The notes: a model not told the origin generated them from the sequence alone. 64,000 bases of DNA from Streptosporangium canum (GCF_900113865.1 NZ_FOQY01000001.1:1-64000); one strand, 5' to 3'. Shown: positions 24,806-34,016, counted from the stretch's first letter. Made by a program: numbers and translations.

Positions 24806-26566
24806 TCACTTGGGCGGATCAAGGCGGAGAAGGCGGATCTCGGGCCCCTGGAAGACGGTCACGGCATCTTGGAACGTGTTATCGCCGGCCTGCGCCAGAA
24901 CGTAGCGGACCCCCAGCCCCGCCAGCGCCGCCGTCCGCCCGTCCGGACCGGCGCGCAGCGCCGCCTGCGCCGCGGCGACCGCCGGGTCCTCCGAGGCGAC
25001 CCGGAGCCGGCCTCCGCCGGGCAGGCCCACCAGCAGCGCGTCGTTCCACAGCACCCGGCGCCGGAACATCTTGGTCGCGGGGTCGAGGACCACCCGGCGG
25101 CCGTTCCACGCGAACGCCCGGTGCGCCCCCCACGGCAGCGACAGCAGCGCCCCCGGCGCCGGGTCGGCGTTCACGATCGCCTGGACCCGGCGCCACTCGT
25201 CCGGGTAGTCGACCGCCGACAGCCTGCCGAACGCGCCCAGCGCGAAGGTGGGCAGGACCAGGACCGGGACGGCCGCCGCGACCGCGACGACGGCGCGCGA
25301 GTGCCATCGCGCGACGACGGAGGCCAGGCCGACCGCCTGGAGCAGGACGAACGGGGCAAGGTAGAGCTGCCCGTCGCGCAGCGGCCCGAAGCCGGGCCAC
25401 CAGGCGATCAGACCGCCCAGCGCGCCGGGCGCGAAGACCCCCGCCAGAGCGACCGCCAGCCCACCCCCCGCCGCCACCGCCACCCCGGCCCGGTACGGCG
25501 GCGCCTCCCCCTGCCCGGCCCTGCGCGACGGCACGTCTTCCCCTCCGGCCCGGTACGGCGGCACCTCCCCCGCCCCGGCCCCGCGTGCCTCTCCCGCCCC
25601 GGCCCGGTACGGCACGGCCCGGGGAGCGCGTAACCGGGCGAACCCCCAGACGGCGACCGCCGCGAGCGACAGCCGTACGATCGCCGACCACCAGGACTCC
25701 TGCCCCGGCACGACGGCGTTGGCGTTCCAGATCCCGCCGAGCGACAGCAGGCTCCCGACCGTGCCGAGCGGCCCGTCGGCCCGCGCGGCGAACGCCTCGA
25801 CCCCGGCGGGATCGGTCACGGCCCGGCTGAGCAGGGCGGGCACCAGCCACGGCAGGCTCAGCACCCCCAGCACCAGCGCGGCCTCCACCACCCGCCGCGC
25901 CCGCACCGCCCAGGCGGGAACCGTCCGCCCCGGGACCGCCCGGCCCCGGGGCGCGCGGATGGGGACCGCACGGCCGGGAGACCCGCCCGTATCGGGTGTC
26001 CCGGAAGGCCGGGCGGCGGGGACCGGGGCGGTCGCGGCCGTCGCGAGCACCGCCAGCGCGGAGACCAGCATCGCCTGGAACCCGCCCACCGCCGCCGGGA
26101 GCAGCGCGACGGCCAGGCGCAGCCGGCCGCCGAGCACCACGGCGCGCACCGCCCAGGGCAGCCCGGCGACTCCCAGCAGCAGCGCCCACTGGCCGAGCAG
26201 GAGCCGCTGGGCGAGGTAGGCGTTCCAGGCGTAGAAGGCCGCGGCCGCCAGCCGGGGGCCCAGGCGCCGTGAGGGCACCAGGGCGGCCGCGCCCGACGCG
26301 GCCAGCACGAAGATCCCGATCAGGACGGCCTTCTGGACCATCTGGTCGGGCGCGATCCGGGAGAGCAGGGCGACCACCAGGTCGCTGGGCACCGCCCGGG
26401 GGAACCCCTCCCCGGGCAGGGCCAACGGTGGGTCCGGCACGAAGACCATGTCGTACCTGAGCACGAAGCCCGGTCCCAGCGCGGGTCCGAGGGCGAGCAG
26501 CGCGAGCAGCAGCCCGAGCAGGGCCGGCGCGGACCGCTCCGCCGTCTCGACCCACCCGCTGCGCAT
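24806..26566 (-). CDS. Polytopic membrane protein of unknown function (GT-C-like)
   Basis: A 586-residue protein with about ten to twelve hydrophobic segments. The first loop contains LRYDMVFVPDPPL, an acidic loop at the place where GT-C enzymes keep catalytic residues, and AFYAWNAYLAQRLLLGQWALLL follows. A long Arg/Gly/Ala/Pro-rich insertion with repeated PYRAG units separates two groups of helices (DNA 25483-25622). The soluble C-terminus ends in RLLRLDPPK. Start at ATG 26566; a TAGAGT box lies six bases before it on the minus strand, compatible with a leaderless message. No characterised family is recognised. Proximity to the aftD operon suggests a role in the same polymer. Confidence 0.7.
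   Translation of the reverse strand: MRSGWVETAERSAPALLGLLLALLALGPALGPGFVLRYDMVFVPDPPLALPGEGFPRAVPSDLVVALLSRIAPDQMVQKAVLIGIFVLAASGAAALVPSRRLGPRLAAAAFYAWNAYLAQRLLLGQWALLLGVAGLPWAVRAVVLGGRLRLAVALLPAAVGGFQAMLVSALAVLATAATAPVPAARPSGTPDTGGSPGRAVPIRAPRGRAVPGRTVPAWAVRARRVVEAALVLGVLSLPWLVPALLSRAVTDPAGVEAFAARADGPLGTVGSLLSLGGIWNANAVVPGQESWWSAIVRLSLAAVAVWGFARLRAPRAVPYRAGAGEARGAGAGEVPPYRAGGEDVPSRRAGQGEAPPYRAGVAVAAGGGLAVALAGVFAPGALGGLIAWWPGFGPLRDGQLYLAPFVLLQAVGLASVVARWHSRAVVAVAAAVPVLVLPTFALGAFGRLSAVDYPDEWRRVQAIVNADPAPGALLSLPWGAHRAFAWNGRRVVLDPATKMFRRRVLWNDALLVGLPGGGRLRVASEDPAVAAAQAALRAGPDGRTAALAGLGVRYVLAQAGDNTFQDAVTVFQGPEIRLLRLDPPK
25483..25622. repeat. Imperfect intragenic repeats encoding PYRAG-type units
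   Basis: CCGGCCCGGTACGGC recurs at least three times, spaced about 60 bases apart, inside the membrane protein gene. On the minus strand it encodes (P)PYRAG separated by Gly/Ala/Glu-rich spacers. It falls between hydrophobic segments, so it probably forms a flexible loop that varies in copy number. Confidence 0.6.
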
Positions 26567-26583
26567 GATGACCGACTCTAGGG

Positions 26584-26621
26584 GGTGGCTCCGGATGCCC
26601 GCGGACGCGTCCGGAGCCACC
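26584..26621. terminator. Perfect 12-bp stem-loop after the acyl-CoA dehydrogenase gene
   Basis: GGTGGCTCCGGA (26584-26595) and TCCGGAGCCACC (26610-26621) pair completely around a 14-base loop. It lies just downstream of the dehydrogenase stop (26633, minus strand) and just upstream of the start at 26566, so it most likely ends the dehydrogenase transcript. Confidence 0.6.
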
Positions 26622-26632
26622 GCCTCAGCCGG

Positions 26633-28837
26633 CTACTTGCCCGGCTCGGGGTCGCGGGGCAGGCCGAGCATGCGCTCGGCGATGATGTTGAGCTGCACCT
26701 CGGTGGTGCCGCCGTAGATCGTCATGGCGCGGGTGGCGAGCACGGCGCGGTTCCAGTAGCCCGCGTCGCCGAGCTTCATGTCGGCGGCGACCACGGCGGA
26801 GGCGCCGAGCAGCCCGACCGCGCACTCCGAGACGTGCTGGGCGTGCGAGGTGGACAGGAGCTTGCGGACCGAGGCGTCGGCGCCCGGCTCGGCACCGGTG
26901 AGCTGCTTGAGCGTCACCCGCAGGCCGAGGGCGTTGATCGAGTGGCCTTCGCAGACCACCCGGGCCAGCTCCTGGCGCTCGACGGGGGTCAGCTCGCGGC
27001 CGAGCCGCCCGGCCAGGCCGACCAGGTCGGGGACCGACGAGCCGGTACCGCCGGAGCCCGAGGAGAGCGAGACCCGCTCGTTGGACAGGGTGTTGCGGGC
27101 GACCTTCCAGCCCTGGCCGACCTCCCCGACGACCAGCTCGTCCGGGATGAACACGTCGTCGAGGAAGACCTCGTTGAACAGGTTCTCGCCGGTCATCTCG
27201 GTCAGCGGCCGGACCGTGACGCCCGGGGCCTTCATGTCGACCAGGAAGTAGGTGATGCCGTCGTGCTTGGAACCGGCGGAGGAGTTACGGGCGATGCAGA
27301 TGCCCCACTCGGCGACGTGGGCGACCGAGGTCCAGATCTTCTGGCCGTTGAGCTTCCAGCCCCCCTCGACCTTCTCGGCCTTCATCTGCAGCGAGGCGAG
27401 GTCGGAGCCGGCGCCCGGCTCGGAGAAGAGCTGACACCAGATCATCTCGCCGCTCAGGGTGGCGGGCAGGAAGCGATCCTGCTGCTCGGCCGTACCGTAC
27501 GCGGCGATCGACGGGACCACCCAGGCACCGATGATCATCTGAGGCAGCTTGACGCGGGCCGCCTTGAGCTCCTGGAAGATGAGCACCTGCTCCAGCGGCC
27601 TGGCGTCGCGGCCCCACGGCCTGGCCAGGTGCGGCATCACGTAGCCGGCCCCGGCCAGCGCCCGCTTCTGCTCCTTGCCCTCCAGCTTGGCGAACTCGGC
27701 GACCTCCGCCCGGATCCGCTCGCGCAGCGCGGTGGCGTCGTCCGGGAGGTCGATCTCCATCTCCCGGCTCACGCCGTTCAGTGCCAGCGAGGCGACCGTC
27801 TCGGCCCATTCGGAGGAGGAGCCGAGCAGCGCGCGCAGGGTCAGCGCGCGGCGGTAGTAGAGGTGGGCGTCGTGCTCGTAGGTGTAGCCGATGCCGCCGA
27901 AGATCTGCACGGCGTCCTTGGCGCACTGCACGGCGGCGTCGGGGGCGACCACGCCCGCGATCGCGGCGGCGTAGGCCGCCTCGTCTCCGGCGCCCGCGGC
28001 GCGGGTCGCGTCCCATACGGTGGCGCGGGCCTGCTCCAGCGCGACGAGCATCCGGGCGGCCTTGTGCTTGACGCCCTGGAACTGGCCGATCGGGCGGCCG
28101 AACTGCACGCGCACCTTGGCGTAGTCCGACGCGGCGCGCACGCACCACGACGCGACGCCCGCGGCCTCGGCGCCGAGCAGGACGGCGGCCAGGTTGAGGA
28201 CGCCCGGCCCCTCCAGCCCGTCCAGCACCCGTCCCGCCGGCACGGCCACCGCGTCCAGCTCCACCTTGGCCACACCGCGGGTCAGGTCCAGCGACCTGAC
28301 CGGGGTCACGGTCGCCTGGGAGGCGTCCAGCGCGACCCATTCCTCACCTCGGTCGGTGCTCACCGGGAGCACCAGGACGTCGGCGAGCGCGCCGCCCAGG
28401 ACCAGCTCGGCGAGGCCGCCGACGGTCAGCGTGCCGTCCTCCCCCCGGGTGCCGGTGATCGAACCGGTCAGCGCGACCGCACCGGTCAGCGTGCCGTCGG
28501 CGAGGCCGGGCAGGAGCTCGGCGTGTGCCTTGCCGTCGGAGGCCAGGATCGCGGCGCTGGCGAACACGGTCGGGACGTAGGGGCCGGGGGCCACCCGCTC
28601 GCCGAGGGCCTCGACGGCGACGGCGGTCTCCAGCAGGCCGTAGCCGCTGCCGCCGTGCTCCTCCGGCAGGTGCAGGCCGAGCAGTCCCTGCTCGGCCAGG
28701 CCGGGCCAGAAGGCGGGACGCCTCTCGTTCTCGGCCGCGATCGCGGTGCGCACGACCTCGGACGGGATGTTCCGCTCCGCCCAACCGGTCACCGACTCGC
28801 GGAGCGCCTCGTGCTCCTCGCTCAACCCGATCGCCAT
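26633..28837 (-). CDS. Two-domain fused acyl-CoA dehydrogenase (FadE34-like)
   Basis: A 734-residue protein made of two acyl-CoA dehydrogenase units in tandem. Unit 1 (about 1-365) runs from SEEHEALRESV to the GGIGYTYEHDAHLYYRR motif. Unit 2 (about 375-734) has FQELKAARVKLPQMIIG, the FAD-binding WCQLFSEPGAGSDLASLQ and WKLNGQKIWTS segments, and ends in YGGTTEVQLNIIAERMLG. In steroid-degrading actinobacteria such enzymes act on CoA-linked side chains, either as FadE28/29-type heteromers or as single fused chains like FadE34. The fused layout supports the latter; the substrate is not provable here. ATG 28837 is preceded by TGGAGGC. An ATATTCTAGA box at 28871-28880 is shared with the flavoprotein gene at 6305. 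Confidence 0.87.
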   Translation of the reverse strand: MAIGLSEEHEALRESVTGWAERNIPSEVVRTAIAAENERRPAFWPGLAEQGLLGLHLPEEHGGSGYGLLETAVAVEALGERVAPGPYVPTVFASAAILASDGKAHAELLPGLADGTLTGAVALTGSITGTRGEDGTLTVGGLAELVLGGALADVLVLPVSTDRGEEWVALDASQATVTPVRSLDLTRGVAKVELDAVAVPAGRVLDGLEGPGVLNLAAVLLGAEAAGVASWCVRAASDYAKVRVQFGRPIGQFQGVKHKAARMLVALEQARATVWDATRAAGAGDEAAYAAAIAGVVAPDAAVQCAKDAVQIFGGIGYTYEHDAHLYYRRALTLRALLGSSSEWAETVASLALNGVSREMEIDLPDDATALRERIRAEVAEFAKLEGKEQKRALAGAGYVMPHLARPWGRDARPLEQVLIFQELKAARVKLPQMIIGAWVVPSIAAYGTAEQQDRFLPATLSGEMIWCQLFSEPGAGSDLASLQMKAEKVEGGWKLNGQKIWTSVAHVAEWGICIARNSSAGSKHDGITYFLVDMKAPGVTVRPLTEMTGENLFNEVFLDDVFIPDELVVGEVGQGWKVARNTLSNERVSLSSGSGGTGSSVPDLVGLAGRLGRELTPVERQELARVVCEGHSINALGLRVTLKQLTGAEPGADASVRKLLSTSHAQHVSECAVGLLGASAVVAADMKLGDAGYWNRAVLATRAMTIYGGTTEVQLNIIAERMLGLPRDPEPGK

Positions 28838-28863
28838 GACAGCCTCCAGACACGGTTCAGTGG

Positions 28864-28880
28864 CAGAACCATATTCTAGA
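28864..28880. promoter_or_regulatory. Candidate operator of the acyl-CoA dehydrogenase gene
   Basis: CAGAACCATATTCTAGA contains an AGAA-N5-TTCT inverted repeat 27-40 bases upstream of the start at 28837. ATATTCTAGA (28871-28880) is identical, as reverse complement, to TCTAGAATAT at 7464-7473 in front of the other lipid-type oxidoreductase gene. It resembles, with one base extra in the spacer, the TAGAACnnGTTCTA operator class of TetR-type lipid regulators. Confidence 0.4.
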
Positions 28881-28891
28881 AGGCACTTCCA

Positions 28892-29920
28892 TCACAACGC
28901 TCGGGCACTCGCCACCAAAGGTGCGATATCGGCCCATAGCTGCTTGCGTGTGTCCGGCACGGTCACGAAGAGCATGGCGGGCTTCCTACGGCCCACGTCC
29001 AGCAGCGAGAGCGCCGCCTGGGAGGTGCGCCTCTCCCCCTTCACCCGGTAGCTCACCTGGTAGCCGAAAGTCCAGCCCCGGCCCGCGACCGGCTCCTGCG
29101 AGGCGGTCCAGACGACCTTGCTGCCCGCCGGATAGTGGTGGCGGATCGTCCACCTGACCGCGGTCAGCGCCACCCTGCGGAAGTCGGCGCCGGTCTTCAG
29201 GGCGTTGGCCGGCGCCGCGCCGGGGAGCGTGCCGGAGGCGACCATCGTGCGCGGCAGCCGCGCGGCGCCCACCTGGTGGCCGACGGAGAAGGACGGAATG
29301 GCCCTGGCCGTCCACGGCGCGCCCAGCTTGACGTAGGCGATCGCGGCCTTGGTGTCGGTCACCGTGCCCAGCACCGGGCTCGGCGTGCCGGGCAACGGCT
29401 GCATGGCCTTCACCTTGGGCACGCCGGGCAGCGTGATGGTGGGCACGGCCCGCGGGAGCATCGGCTCGGTGGCGGCGTCCGCCCGCGGCATCGGCACCGG
29501 ATCGTCGGGCTCGTCGGCGGAGAACAGCACGAAGGCCCCGATGATCGCGGCGGCGCTGACGACGGCGGCGACGGCGCCGACGGCCGCCCGGAACCGGTTG
29601 TTCCCGGTCCGCGCCGGCGGGGCGGCAGGCGCGGGCGAGGCGGCCGGGCCACCGTCACCGTGCGTGCCGGGATTACCGAACGTGCTGGGCGGGTAGACCG
29701 GGGCGGATCCGGGGAACGCTCCATCGAGATCGCGCCGGGAGACGAGCACGGGCTCCTCGCCGTCCCCGATGGGGAAGCGCCGGGGCACCCGGGTGCCGAC
29801 CGTCGTGCCGTCTTCGTCGCGGATGACGGGCATGGGCGCCGTGAGCGCCTCGTAGGACGGGACGTATCTCTCGCGAGAGCGCCCGGAGGAGTTTCCACCA
29901 ACGTCCGCCATAGGCGTCAC
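28892..29920 (-). CDS. Single-span membrane protein of unknown function
   Basis: A 342-residue protein. The first about 100 residues are polar and Pro/Gly-rich (cytoplasmic). One hydrophobic helix follows at about 110-130 (AAVGAVAAVVSAAAIIGAFV), then an extracytoplasmic part with a compact domain from about residue 185 ending in QAALSLLDVGRRKPAMLFVT. No catalytic motif is recognised. Start at GTG 29920, with GGCAGGTG upstream; ATG 29911 is an alternative. It is divergent from the acyl-CoA synthetase gene, with a 124-base spacer. The layout is common for actinomycete envelope proteins of unknown role. Confidence 0.7.
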   Translation of the reverse strand: MTPMADVGGNSSGRSRERYVPSYEALTAPMPVIRDEDGTTVGTRVPRRFPIGDGEEPVLVSRRDLDGAFPGSAPVYPPSTFGNPGTHGDGGPAASPAPAAPPARTGNNRFRAAVGAVAAVVSAAAIIGAFVLFSADEPDDPVPMPRADAATEPMLPRAVPTITLPGVPKVKAMQPLPGTPSPVLGTVTDTKAAIAYVKLGAPWTARAIPSFSVGHQVGAARLPRTMVASGTLPGAAPANALKTGADFRRVALTAVRWTIRHHYPAGSKVVWTASQEPVAGRGWTFGYQVSYRVKGERRTSQAALSLLDVGRRKPAMLFVTVPDTRKQLWADIAPLVASARAL

Positions 29921-29978
29921 ACTACGTCACCTGCCGTGATCGATATACCGTGTCACAATTACACTTAAGCCACGAGAT

Positions 29979-29995
29979 CACCATTTTCCCTGGTG
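29979..29995. promoter_or_regulatory. Inverted repeat in the divergent promoter region
   Basis: CACCA-N7-TGGTG sits between the divergent membrane protein and acyl-CoA synthetase genes, 50-66 bases before the probable synthetase start. TATGGT at 30032-30037 is a plausible -10 box directly ahead of ATG 30045, which would make that message leaderless. Confidence 0.3.
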
Positions 29996-30044
29996 GTGAC
30001 GGCCCCCTTCCATAAACAGAATGTCGCTCTGTATGGTCGCGCCT

Positions 30045-31508
30045 ATGAGGGGCTTCTACGAGATCGCCGCCGCCGATCCCGGACGCGTCGCCGTCGTCGC
30101 CGGCACCGCCACGACGTACGGCGAGCTGCACGAGCGGGTCAACCAGGTCTCCCACGGCCTCCTCGCCCGCGGCACCCGCCCCGGCGACACCGTGGTGACG
30201 GTCCTGCCCAACGGGGTCGACGCGATCACGATGATGCTCGCGACCTACCAGATCGGCGCCTATCACGTCCCGGTGAACTGGCACTACACCGCCGACGAGG
30301 TCGGCTACATCATCACCGACTGCGCGGCGCGCGTGGTGGTCGGCTCCGAACGCCACGCGCAAGCCGTACCGGCCGGTTTCACGGAGGTCGGCGAGCTCGC
30401 CGAGGGGCGGCCCGCCACCCCGCCCGGCGAGCGCCGGGCCGGATCGATGATGCTCTACACCTCCGGCACCACCGGCAGGCCCAAGGGCGTCCGGAGACGG
30501 CTGATCGAGCTCTCCCCGGAGGACCTCCACCCGATCCTGATGCGCAAGAGCTGGCGGCACTTCGCGCTGCCGTTCGACGGCGTGCACCTGCTGCTCTCCC
30601 AGCTCTACCACTCCGCCCCGTACGGCCAGGCGATGATGGCGCTGCAGTTCGGCCACACGCTCGTGGTGACCGAGCGGTTCGACGCCGAGGAGACGCTGGA
30701 GCTGATCGAGCGGCACCGGGTGACCAACGCGTTCATGGTGCCGACCATGTTCCACCGGCTGCTGGCGCTGCCTGCCGAGGTCAGAGAAAAACATGATCTG
30801 TCATCGTTGACCCACCTCTATCACGGCGCCGCCCCCTGCCCGCCCGCCACCAAGCAGGCGATGATCGACTGGCTCGGCCCGGTGCTGTGGGAGTACTACG
30901 GCTCGACCGAGGCCGCCGTGGCCACCATGGTCTCCTCGGCGGAGTGGCTGAAGCGGCCGGGCACGGTCGGCCGGGCGATCGACGGCATGGAGTTCAGGAT
31001 CGTCGCCGACGACGGCACGGAGCTCCCGCCCGGCGAGCCGGGCATGGTCTACATCGGCGGCATCAACCGGTTCGAGTACCACCACGACCCGTCCAAGACC
31101 GCCTCCGCGATGCGCGGACGCCTTTACACCCCCGGCGACATCGGCTATCTGGACGGGGAGGGCTACCTGTTCCTGTGCGACCGCCGTACCGACCTGATCA
31201 TCTCCGGCGGGGTGAACATCTATCCGGCCGAGATCGAGGCGGCCCTGCTGGAGCACCCCGCGGTGGCGGACGTGGCCGTGATCGGCGTGCCGGACCCGGA
31301 GTGGGGGCAACGGGTCGTCGCCCTGGTCCAGCCGGCGCCCGGCGCCGAGCCCGGCCCCGCGCTCACCGCCGGCCTGCTGGCCCACTGCGCGCCCAGGCTG
31401 GCGCGGCTCAAGCACCCGCGGGTGATCGAGTATCGCGACCGGCTGCCGCGCACCCCCACCGGCAAGCTGAGCCGCAGCGACCTCCGGGAGACGTATCTTC
31501 CGCTCTGA
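30045..31508 (+). CDS. Acyl-CoA synthetase (AMP-forming, FadD/ANL family)
   Basis: A 487-residue enzyme of the ANL superfamily that would activate a carboxylic acid with ATP and CoA. Motifs: P-loop-like [11 protein letters not shown] (138-148), the YYGSTEAAV substrate/AMP segment, [20 protein letters not shown] (the conserved Asp binding ribose) and the C-terminal catalytic [11 protein letters not shown] with its Lys. ATGs at 30021, 30033 and 30045 are in frame; I favour 30045 because a TATGGT -10-like box overlaps the others and MRGFYEIAA aligns with family N-termini. The fused dehydrogenase nearby suggests fatty-acid or steroid side-chain catabolism. Exact substrate unknown. Confidence 0.88.
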   Translation: MRGFYEIAAADPGRVAVVAGTATTYGELHERVNQVSHGLLARGTRPGDTVVTVLPNGVDAITMMLATYQIGAYHVPVNWHYTADEVGYIITDCAARVVVGSERHAQAVPAGFTEVGELAEGRPATPPGERRAGSMMLYTSGTTGRPKGVRRRLIELSPEDLHPILMRKSWRHFALPFDGVHLLLSQLYHSAPYGQAMMALQFGHTLVVTERFDAEETLELIERHRVTNAFMVPTMFHRLLALPAEVREKHDLSSLTHLYHGAAPCPPATKQAMIDWLGPVLWEYYGSTEAAVATMVSSAEWLKRPGTVGRAIDGMEFRIVADDGTELPPGEPGMVYIGGINRFEYHHDPSKTASAMRGRLYTPGDIGYLDGEGYLFLCDRRTDLIISGGVNIYPAEIEAALLEHPAVADVAVIGVPDPEWGQRVVALVQPAPGAEPGPALTAGLLAHCAPRLARLKHPRVIEYRDRLPRTPTGKLSRSDLRETYLPL

Positions 31509-31526
31509 GCTGGGAAGACATATCCC

Positions 31527-32609
31527 ATGGGGGGATCGAGTCCACGTCTCGCGCTGTTCGCCGCCGCCGCCATAGCACTCGCCGGCTGCGGCCAGACCGC
31601 ACGATCACAACTGTCCGGCACGGCCACCGACTCGCCCGGCGCCTCGGCGGAGGCGTCACCACGGACATCGGAGGAGCCGCTGGCCCTGGAGGGCAGATAC
31701 GAGCGGGTCATCGCCGGCGTGCTGCCCTCCATCGTGCAGATCACCACGACGAACGGCCTCGGGTCGGGCGTCGTCTACGACAGCTCCGGGCACATCGTCA
31801 CCAACGCCCATGTGGTCGGCCGGGCCACCCGGTTCGAGGTGACGCTCGCCACCGGCGGCGCCCCCCGGGCGGCCAAGCTCGTCGAGGCCTTCGCCCTCGG
31901 CGACCTGGCCGTGATCAAGGTGGACGATCCCACCGGGCTCAAACCCGCCGTCTTCGGCGACTCCGGCAGGCTGCGGGTCGGCCAGATCGTGCTGGCCATG
32001 GGAAACCCGCTGGGCCTGTCCGGCAGCGTCACCGACGGCATCGTCTCCGCGCTGGGCCGTACGGTCAGCGAGCCCACGGAGGGCGAATCCCCCGGCGCGA
32101 CGATCACCGGCGCCGTCCAGACCTCGGCCGCGATCAACCCCGGCAACAGCGGCGGCGCGCTGGTCAACCTCTCCGGCGAGGTCATCGGCATCCCGACCCT
32201 GACCGCCGTCAACCCCGAGCTCGGCGGGGGGCAGGCCCCGGGCATCGGCTTCGCGATCCCGTCCAACACCGCCACCGACATCACCCGGCAGATCATCAAG
32301 AACGGCAAGGTCACCAACACCCACCGGGCCGCCCTCGGCGTCACCGTGCAGACCGTGATCGGCTCCGGAGGCCAGCCCTCGGGCGTCGGCGTCGTGCGCG
32401 TGACCCCGGGCGGCGGCGCCGACCGGGCGGGCATCAGGTCGGGCGACGTGATCGTCTCGATCAACGGCACGCCCACCCCGACGTCACAGGCCCTGTCGGA
32501 GATCCTCGCCACCCTCAACCCAGGCGACCAGGCCAAGGTCGAGGTCCTGCGTCCCGACGGCTCCACCTCCACCATCGCCGTGCCCCTGAGCGAGCTTCCC
32601 GGCGGCTGA
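31527..32609 (+). CDS. HtrA/DegP-type serine protease with PDZ domain, lipoprotein
   Basis: A 360-residue S1C protease. The signal peptide ends in the lipobox LAGC (18-21), so the mature enzyme should be membrane-anchored outside the cell through Cys21. The catalytic triad is complete: His95 in TNAHVV, Asp126 in ALGDLAV, Ser208 in NPGNSGGA. One PDZ domain follows (about 245-345) with GVGVVRVTPGGGADRAGIRSGDVI-type sequence. Such proteases remove or trim misfolded envelope proteins. It begins 18 bases after the acyl-CoA synthetase stop and could be co-transcribed with it. Most actinobacterial relatives carry a membrane helix; a lipobox anchor is less usual. Confidence 0.88.
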   Translation: MGGSSPRLALFAAAAIALAGCGQTARSQLSGTATDSPGASAEASPRTSEEPLALEGRYERVIAGVLPSIVQITTTNGLGSGVVYDSSGHIVTNAHVVGRATRFEVTLATGGAPRAAKLVEAFALGDLAVIKVDDPTGLKPAVFGDSGRLRVGQIVLAMGNPLGLSGSVTDGIVSALGRTVSEPTEGESPGATITGAVQTSAAINPGNSGGALVNLSGEVIGIPTLTAVNPELGGGQAPGIGFAIPSNTATDITRQIIKNGKVTNTHRAALGVTVQTVIGSGGQPSGVGVVRVTPGGGADRAGIRSGDVIVSINGTPTPTSQALSEILATLNPGDQAKVEVLRPDGSTSTIAVPLSELPGG

Positions 32610-32660
32610 CCGGCCCGAACGGCGGCGCGCCCCCGCACCCGGCCACCCGGCGCGGCTCCG

Positions 32661-32740
32661 CACGGGCACCCGACGGCCTTCACGGGCACCCGACGGGCCT
32701 TCGCGCGGTCACCCGGCGGGCCTTCGCGCGGTCACTTGGC
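32661..32740. repeat. Short direct repeats between convergent genes
   Basis: CACGGGCACCCGACGG(G)CCTT occurs twice (32661-32680, 32681-32701) and is followed by two copies of the related CGCGCGGTCACCCGGCGG-type unit. The last copy runs into the stop codon of the OmpA-like gene, so the repeat expanded at its 3' end. Confidence 0.6.
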
Positions 32741-33313
32741 CGTGAAGACGATCTCGACGCGGCGGTTCCTGGCCCGGTTCTCCTCGACCGGCTTGCCGGC
32801 CACGATGTTGGGCGCCTTCGGCCGCCGCTCACCGAGACCGGTGGCCTCGAAGGTCACGCTCTGCCCGCTCAGCAGGGCACGCAGCCCCTCCTGCACGGCC
32901 TGCGCCCGCCGCAGGGACAGCCGGTCGTTGTAGGCGTCGGCCCCCTGGTCGTCGGTGTGTCCCACGATCTTGACCACCCCTCCGGCCGACTCCGTCCTGA
33001 TCCTGCCCGCGACTCCCCGCAGCCTCGCCGCCGCCTTGGCGGAGAGAACGGCCCTGTCCAGGGCGAACAGCACGTCGCTGGTGAGGGCCAGGGTGACCGT
33101 CTCACCCTGCTTCGACTCGCTCTCGCTACCGTCCAGGGACTCGACCTCCGCCAGGATGTCGTCGACCGGCAGGATGAGATCCTCCACCGGCGCCGTGGCG
33201 TCGGCCGGAGGTTCCGGCTCCGCCCACGCCGCCGGCGCGGCCCCGGCGACGAGGCCGCCGGCGAGCACCGCGGCGACCAGGACACGCCATACGGGCTCAG
33301 GAGATCGGGACAT
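32732..33313 (-). CDS. OmpA-family protein (peptidoglycan-binding), secreted
   Basis: A 193-residue protein with a Sec signal peptide (hydrophobic WRVLVAAVLAGGLVAGAAPA, cleavage near AAWA-EPE) and a C-terminal OmpA domain from about residue 75. The peptidoglycan-binding core is visible as KIVGHTDDQGADAYNDRLSL, followed by RRAQAV, then RARNRRVEIVF at the end. Start at ATG 33313, which overlaps the stop of the preceding gene by 17 bases and has CGGGGTG upstream. It forms a two-gene unit with the lipoprotein at 33297-33938. In Gram-positive actinomycetes such proteins tether envelope components to peptidoglycan. Confidence 0.85.
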   Translation of the reverse strand: MSRSPEPVWRVLVAAVLAGGLVAGAAPAAWAEPEPPADATAPVEDLILPVDDILAEVESLDGSESESKQGETVTLALTSDVLFALDRAVLSAKAAARLRGVAGRIRTESAGGVVKIVGHTDDQGADAYNDRLSLRRAQAVQEGLRALLSGQSVTFEATGLGERRPKAPNIVAGKPVEENRARNRRVEIVFTAK

Positions 33314-33938
33314 CGGTGAACACCCCGAGGATCGGGAACTCAACGTTGATCTTCTGGACGTCCGGCGGCGGCGCGGCGTAGGTCGCGTACAGCGGGAGGA
33401 CCTCCCCGGGCTCGGTGTTGACGTCGTACTCCGAGCACACGCACTTGGCGGTGCCCTTCTCGCCCGTGCGGGCGACCCGGTAGCGCTTGGCGTTGGCCGG
33501 GTCGACGAGGCTCACCCCGGCCACCGTCAGGCCGAGATAGGCGGAGGTGTCCCCCATGTCGCTGCCCATATTCCATTTGGTGTCACCGGTGTTGGTGACG
33601 GTCCAGCTCAGCGTGACCAGCCGTCCCTGCCGGCGGAGGCCGGTGACGTCCACCTTCAGCTCCGCGCCGCCGGCCTTGACCTCACGGGTGGCGATCACCT
33701 CCCCCTGCTGGGGCGGCGCGCTGGCCGCCGGGTCGGGCGGCGCCTGCTCCCCGGACGGGGCCTGCTCCTTCTGCCCCGGATTCTGCTCCGGCGCGCCGGA
33801 CGCGGCCGTCTGGGCCACCTGCCCGGACTGGCGCTCCTGCCCGCCACCACCGAACTGCTGGCCGTTGAGCACACCGCACGCCGTCAGAGCCACCACCAGA
33901 CCGGGTGCGGCCACGGCGAGCGCGATCTTCCTTCGCAT
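33297..33938 (-). CDS. Lipoprotein with Ig-like (DUF4352-type) domain
   Basis: A 213-residue protein. The signal peptide ends in the lipobox LTAC (about 18-21). A linker of some 55 residues rich in Gln, Pro, Gly and Ala follows, then a beta-sandwich domain with VTLSWTVTNTGDTKWNMG and two cysteines in AKCVCSEYD. The pattern (protein-interaction immunoglobulin-like fold with a conserved TNTG) suggests DUF4352, but this is only a resemblance. AAGGTGA precedes the ATG. It overlaps and probably is co-expressed with the OmpA-family gene, so the two may act together at the cell surface. Confidence 0.75.
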   Translation of the reverse strand: MRRKIALAVAAPGLVVALTACGVLNGQQFGGGGQERQSGQVAQTAASGAPEQNPGQKEQAPSGEQAPPDPAASAPPQQGEVIATREVKAGGAELKVDVTGLRRQGRLVTLSWTVTNTGDTKWNMGSDMGDTSAYLGLTVAGVSLVDPANAKRYRVARTGEKGTAKCVCSEYDVNTEPGEVLPLYATYAAPPPDVQKINVEFPILGVFTDVPIS

Positions 33939-34016
33939 CCTGTGTCACCTTTACTTGTCGGGGTTCCGGGCCGGAGTCGAATGTACGGAGGCGACCTTCA
34001 GAATCCGTATAGCCCG

